A DNA stretch of 42,116 nt from an uncultured Methanobrevibacter sp. (lineage in GTDB: Archaea; Methanobacteriota; Methanobacteria; Methanobacteriales; Methanobacteriaceae): assembly GCF_937898925.1 (NCBI RefSeq), contig NZ_CALDKF010000086.1:1-42116 (forward strand). Direction: 5' to 3'. Every line of letters begins with the position of its first letter. The first letter of the stretch is position 1. Of this stretch, positions 40,479-42,116 are shown piece by piece. The notes under the pieces were generated by a model. That model saw only the letters and a list, made by a program, of their open reading frames with translations, did no database searches and was not told where the DNA came from. A program made the translations under genes and the position numbers.

Positions 40479-41975
40479 TTATTTTTGTTTTTTAAGCTGT
40501 TGCGCTTGAGCAGCATTGAAGTAAGTTCCAACTGCTCCAGAGATTGCAGCTATTTTCTTTCCAGGCATAAATGTGGATTTCATACGATTTACCCTTTCCA
40601 AATCTTCTGCAATTACTTTTTCCATTTCAGCGTCAATCCATTTCTTATGCTCATCTACAAAGTGGGTGTGCAAGTCACCTGCAAGGAATGATTCATTTCT
40701 GAGGATTGCCTTATGGAATGGAATAGTGGTTTTTACACCTAAGATAATGTATTCGCTCAATGCTCTTTTCATTCTATTGACTGCATCGTTTCTTGTACGG
40801 CCGCTTGTGACCAATTTGGAAATCATTGAGTCATAGAAAGTTGGAATTGTATAATTCATGTAGACTCCACTGTCTAAACGTACACCAGGCCCACCAGGTG
40901 ATCTGTAACCAGTAATCTTACCAGGGTTTGGTGCAAAGTCAGCAAGTGGGTTTTCAGCATTGATACGGCATTCAATAGCATGTCCACTTATCTGAATGTC
41001 CTTTTGCTCGTATTCCAATTCCTCACCGCAAGCGATTTTGATTTGCTCCTTGATTAAATCAGTATTGGTTACAATTTCGGTGATTGGGTGTTCCACTTGA
41101 ATACGTGTGTTCATTTCAAGGAAGTAGTATTCTCCATTCTCATACAAGAATTCTACAGTTCCTGCACTGTTGTATCCAATGGATTCAGCAGCTTTAACTG
41201 CACTTTCACCCATTCTTTCTCTTAACTCTTCAGTCATGATTGGGGAAGGTGCCTCCTCCAATAGCTTTTGGTGTCTTCTTTGGATGGAACATTCCCTGTC
41301 TCCTACATGGATTGTGTTTCCATGTTCGTCAGCTAAAACCTGGAATTCAATGTGTCTTGGTTTTTCAAGGTATTTTTCAATGAATACGGTTGCATCTCCA
41401 AAGTTTTTCAAAGCTACTGATTGGGTTGCTTCAAGTGCACGTACAAGTTCGTCCTCTTCATAAACTGCACGCATACCGATTCCTCCACCACCAGCTGATG
41501 CCTTGATGATTACAGGGTATCCGATTGCTTCAGCAATTTCCTTTGCCTCTTCAACATCAGTGATTCCATCAGGAGTACCTTCAATAACAGGGACACCTGC
41601 ATCTTTCATTAATTGTTTGGAAGTGATTTTATCTCCCATTTTTTCAATATGCTCTCCTTTAGGGCCAATAAGTTTGATTCCATTCTTTTCACATTGTCTT
41701 CCAAGTTCCGGATTTTCAGCTAAGAATCCGTATCCTGGGTGAATTGCATCTGCTCCAGTTTCAATTGCAGCATTAATGATCTTTTCAATGTTTAAATAAG
41801 ACTGGCTTGGAGAAGGGTTTCCTAAAGGAACGCTTTCATCTGCATAATTAGTATAAAGAGAAGTTTTATCAGCATCTGAGTATACTGCTACACTTTTCAT
41901 GTCCAATTCACGACATGCTCTCATAACACGTATAGCAATTTCTCCTCTATTTGCAATAAGTACTTTTTCAAACAT
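40479..41975 (-). CDS. pycA: Pyruvate carboxylase subunit A (biotin carboxylase)
   Basis: PycA carboxylates biotin with bicarbonate and ATP; with PycB it turns pyruvate into oxaloacetate. The 498-residue protein has the biotin carboxylase order: MFEKVLIANRGEIAIRVMRA, HPGYGFLAENPEL, the Gly-rich ATP-grasp loop KASAGGGGIGMR, EKYLEKPRHIEFQVLAD, RDCSIQRR-like RECSIQRRHQKLLEEAPSP, and FLEMNTRIQVEHPITE with catalytic Glu and Arg. Acetyl-CoA carboxylase biotin carboxylase is similar, but methanogens lack fatty-acid synthesis and a birA partner supports PycA. The subunit B gene is not in this window. Confidence 0.93.
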   Translation of the reverse strand: MFEKVLIANRGEIAIRVMRACRELDMKSVAVYSDADKTSLYTNYADESVPLGNPSPSQSYLNIEKIINAAIETGADAIHPGYGFLAENPELGRQCEKNGIKLIGPKGEHIEKMGDKITSKQLMKDAGVPVIEGTPDGITDVEEAKEIAEAIGYPVIIKASAGGGGIGMRAVYEEDELVRALEATQSVALKNFGDATVFIEKYLEKPRHIEFQVLADEHGNTIHVGDRECSIQRRHQKLLEEAPSPIMTEELRERMGESAVKAAESIGYNSAGTVEFLYENGEYYFLEMNTRIQVEHPITEIVTNTDLIKEQIKIACGEELEYEQKDIQISGHAIECRINAENPLADFAPNPGKITGYRSPGGPGVRLDSGVYMNYTIPTFYDSMISKLVTSGRTRNDAVNRMKRALSEYIILGVKTTIPFHKAILRNESFLAGDLHTHFVDEHKKWIDAEMEKVIAEDLERVNRMKSTFMPGKKIAAISGAVGTYFNAAQAQQLKKQK

Positions 41976-42116
41976 GTTTTACCTCTTTTTTCAATTTAAA
42001 TTATCTTAAAAATTATGATAAAAAATATATGATTATGATTTTATCATTATGTTTGTAATTATATATTATTTATCAATCATTATAATATTATATATGATTA
42101 ATATTAATATTAAATT

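Overview
The window looks like the chromosome of a methanogenic archaeon of the order Methanobacteriales, most likely a gut or rumen Methanobrevibacter. Supporting marks are: very AT-rich spacers with TATA boxes and poly-T ends; heterodisulfide reductase subunits HdrC and HdrB; an eight-cluster FwdF-like polyferredoxin; 2-phosphoglycerate kinase; an archaeal SRP RNA; archaeal phosphopantetheine adenylyltransferase; a pycA-birA pair; class III signal-peptide pilins; and two surface proteins with pseudomurein-binding repeats and a transglutaminase-type Cys-His-Asp domain. The first ~0.9 kb is different. It holds the 3' end of a bacterial fabZ with a bacterial-style hairpin terminator, then a lipoprotein-like reading frame with no proper start. 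This may be an assembly join or acquired DNA.

Layout. 0.9-3.5 kb: a cluster of zinc-ribbon proteins, two with membrane segments and two tiny tandem duplicates, the last coupled to a membrane-anchored protein. 3.7-6.5 kb: accessory region with an Rpn/PD-(D/E)XK nuclease-like gene, a possible small RNA, a coiled-coil protein, an unknown acidic protein, and a ~200-nt structured unit holding a 24-residue hydrophobic peptide behind a very strong ribosome-binding site. 6.5-8.9 kb: exonuclease VII (xseA, xseB) and a short archaeosine/TGT-like protein. 9.1-11.8 kb: a MarR regulator, a perfect palindrome and promoter, and hdrC-hdrB; HdrC carries a ~133-residue acidic N-terminal extension and is preceded by an overlapping upstream ORF. 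12.1-15.3 kb: two small conserved archaeal proteins, a metallophosphoesterase, 2-phosphoglycerate kinase and a CBS protein. 15.5-16.1 kb: SRP RNA and tRNA-Ser(GCT).

16.2-25.8 kb: two related cell-wall transglutaminase/pseudomurein-binding proteins flank a radical SAM protein, an aminotransferase and a cation-efflux transporter. Both surface genes appear to start at ATT, each 5 nt after a GAGGTG ribosome-binding site. 26.1-31.7 kb: CoaD, polyferredoxin, two pilin-like proteins, a large membrane-anchored disordered protein, and a metal-dependent hydrolase. 31.9-42 kb: archaeal RqcH/NFACT, small membrane and zinc-ribbon proteins, a DUF2070 protein, fumarate hydratase beta subunit, an MJ0158-family PLP enzyme, and biotin protein ligase with pyruvate carboxylase subunit A.

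Working together: HdrCB and the polyferredoxin belong to methanogenic electron transfer; PycA, its biotin ligase and fumarate hydratase belong to the incomplete reductive TCA path from pyruvate; the SRP RNA, DUF2070, EMC6-like, pilin and transglutaminase genes concern membrane and cell-surface biology. All function calls come from reading translated sequence; no database search was run.
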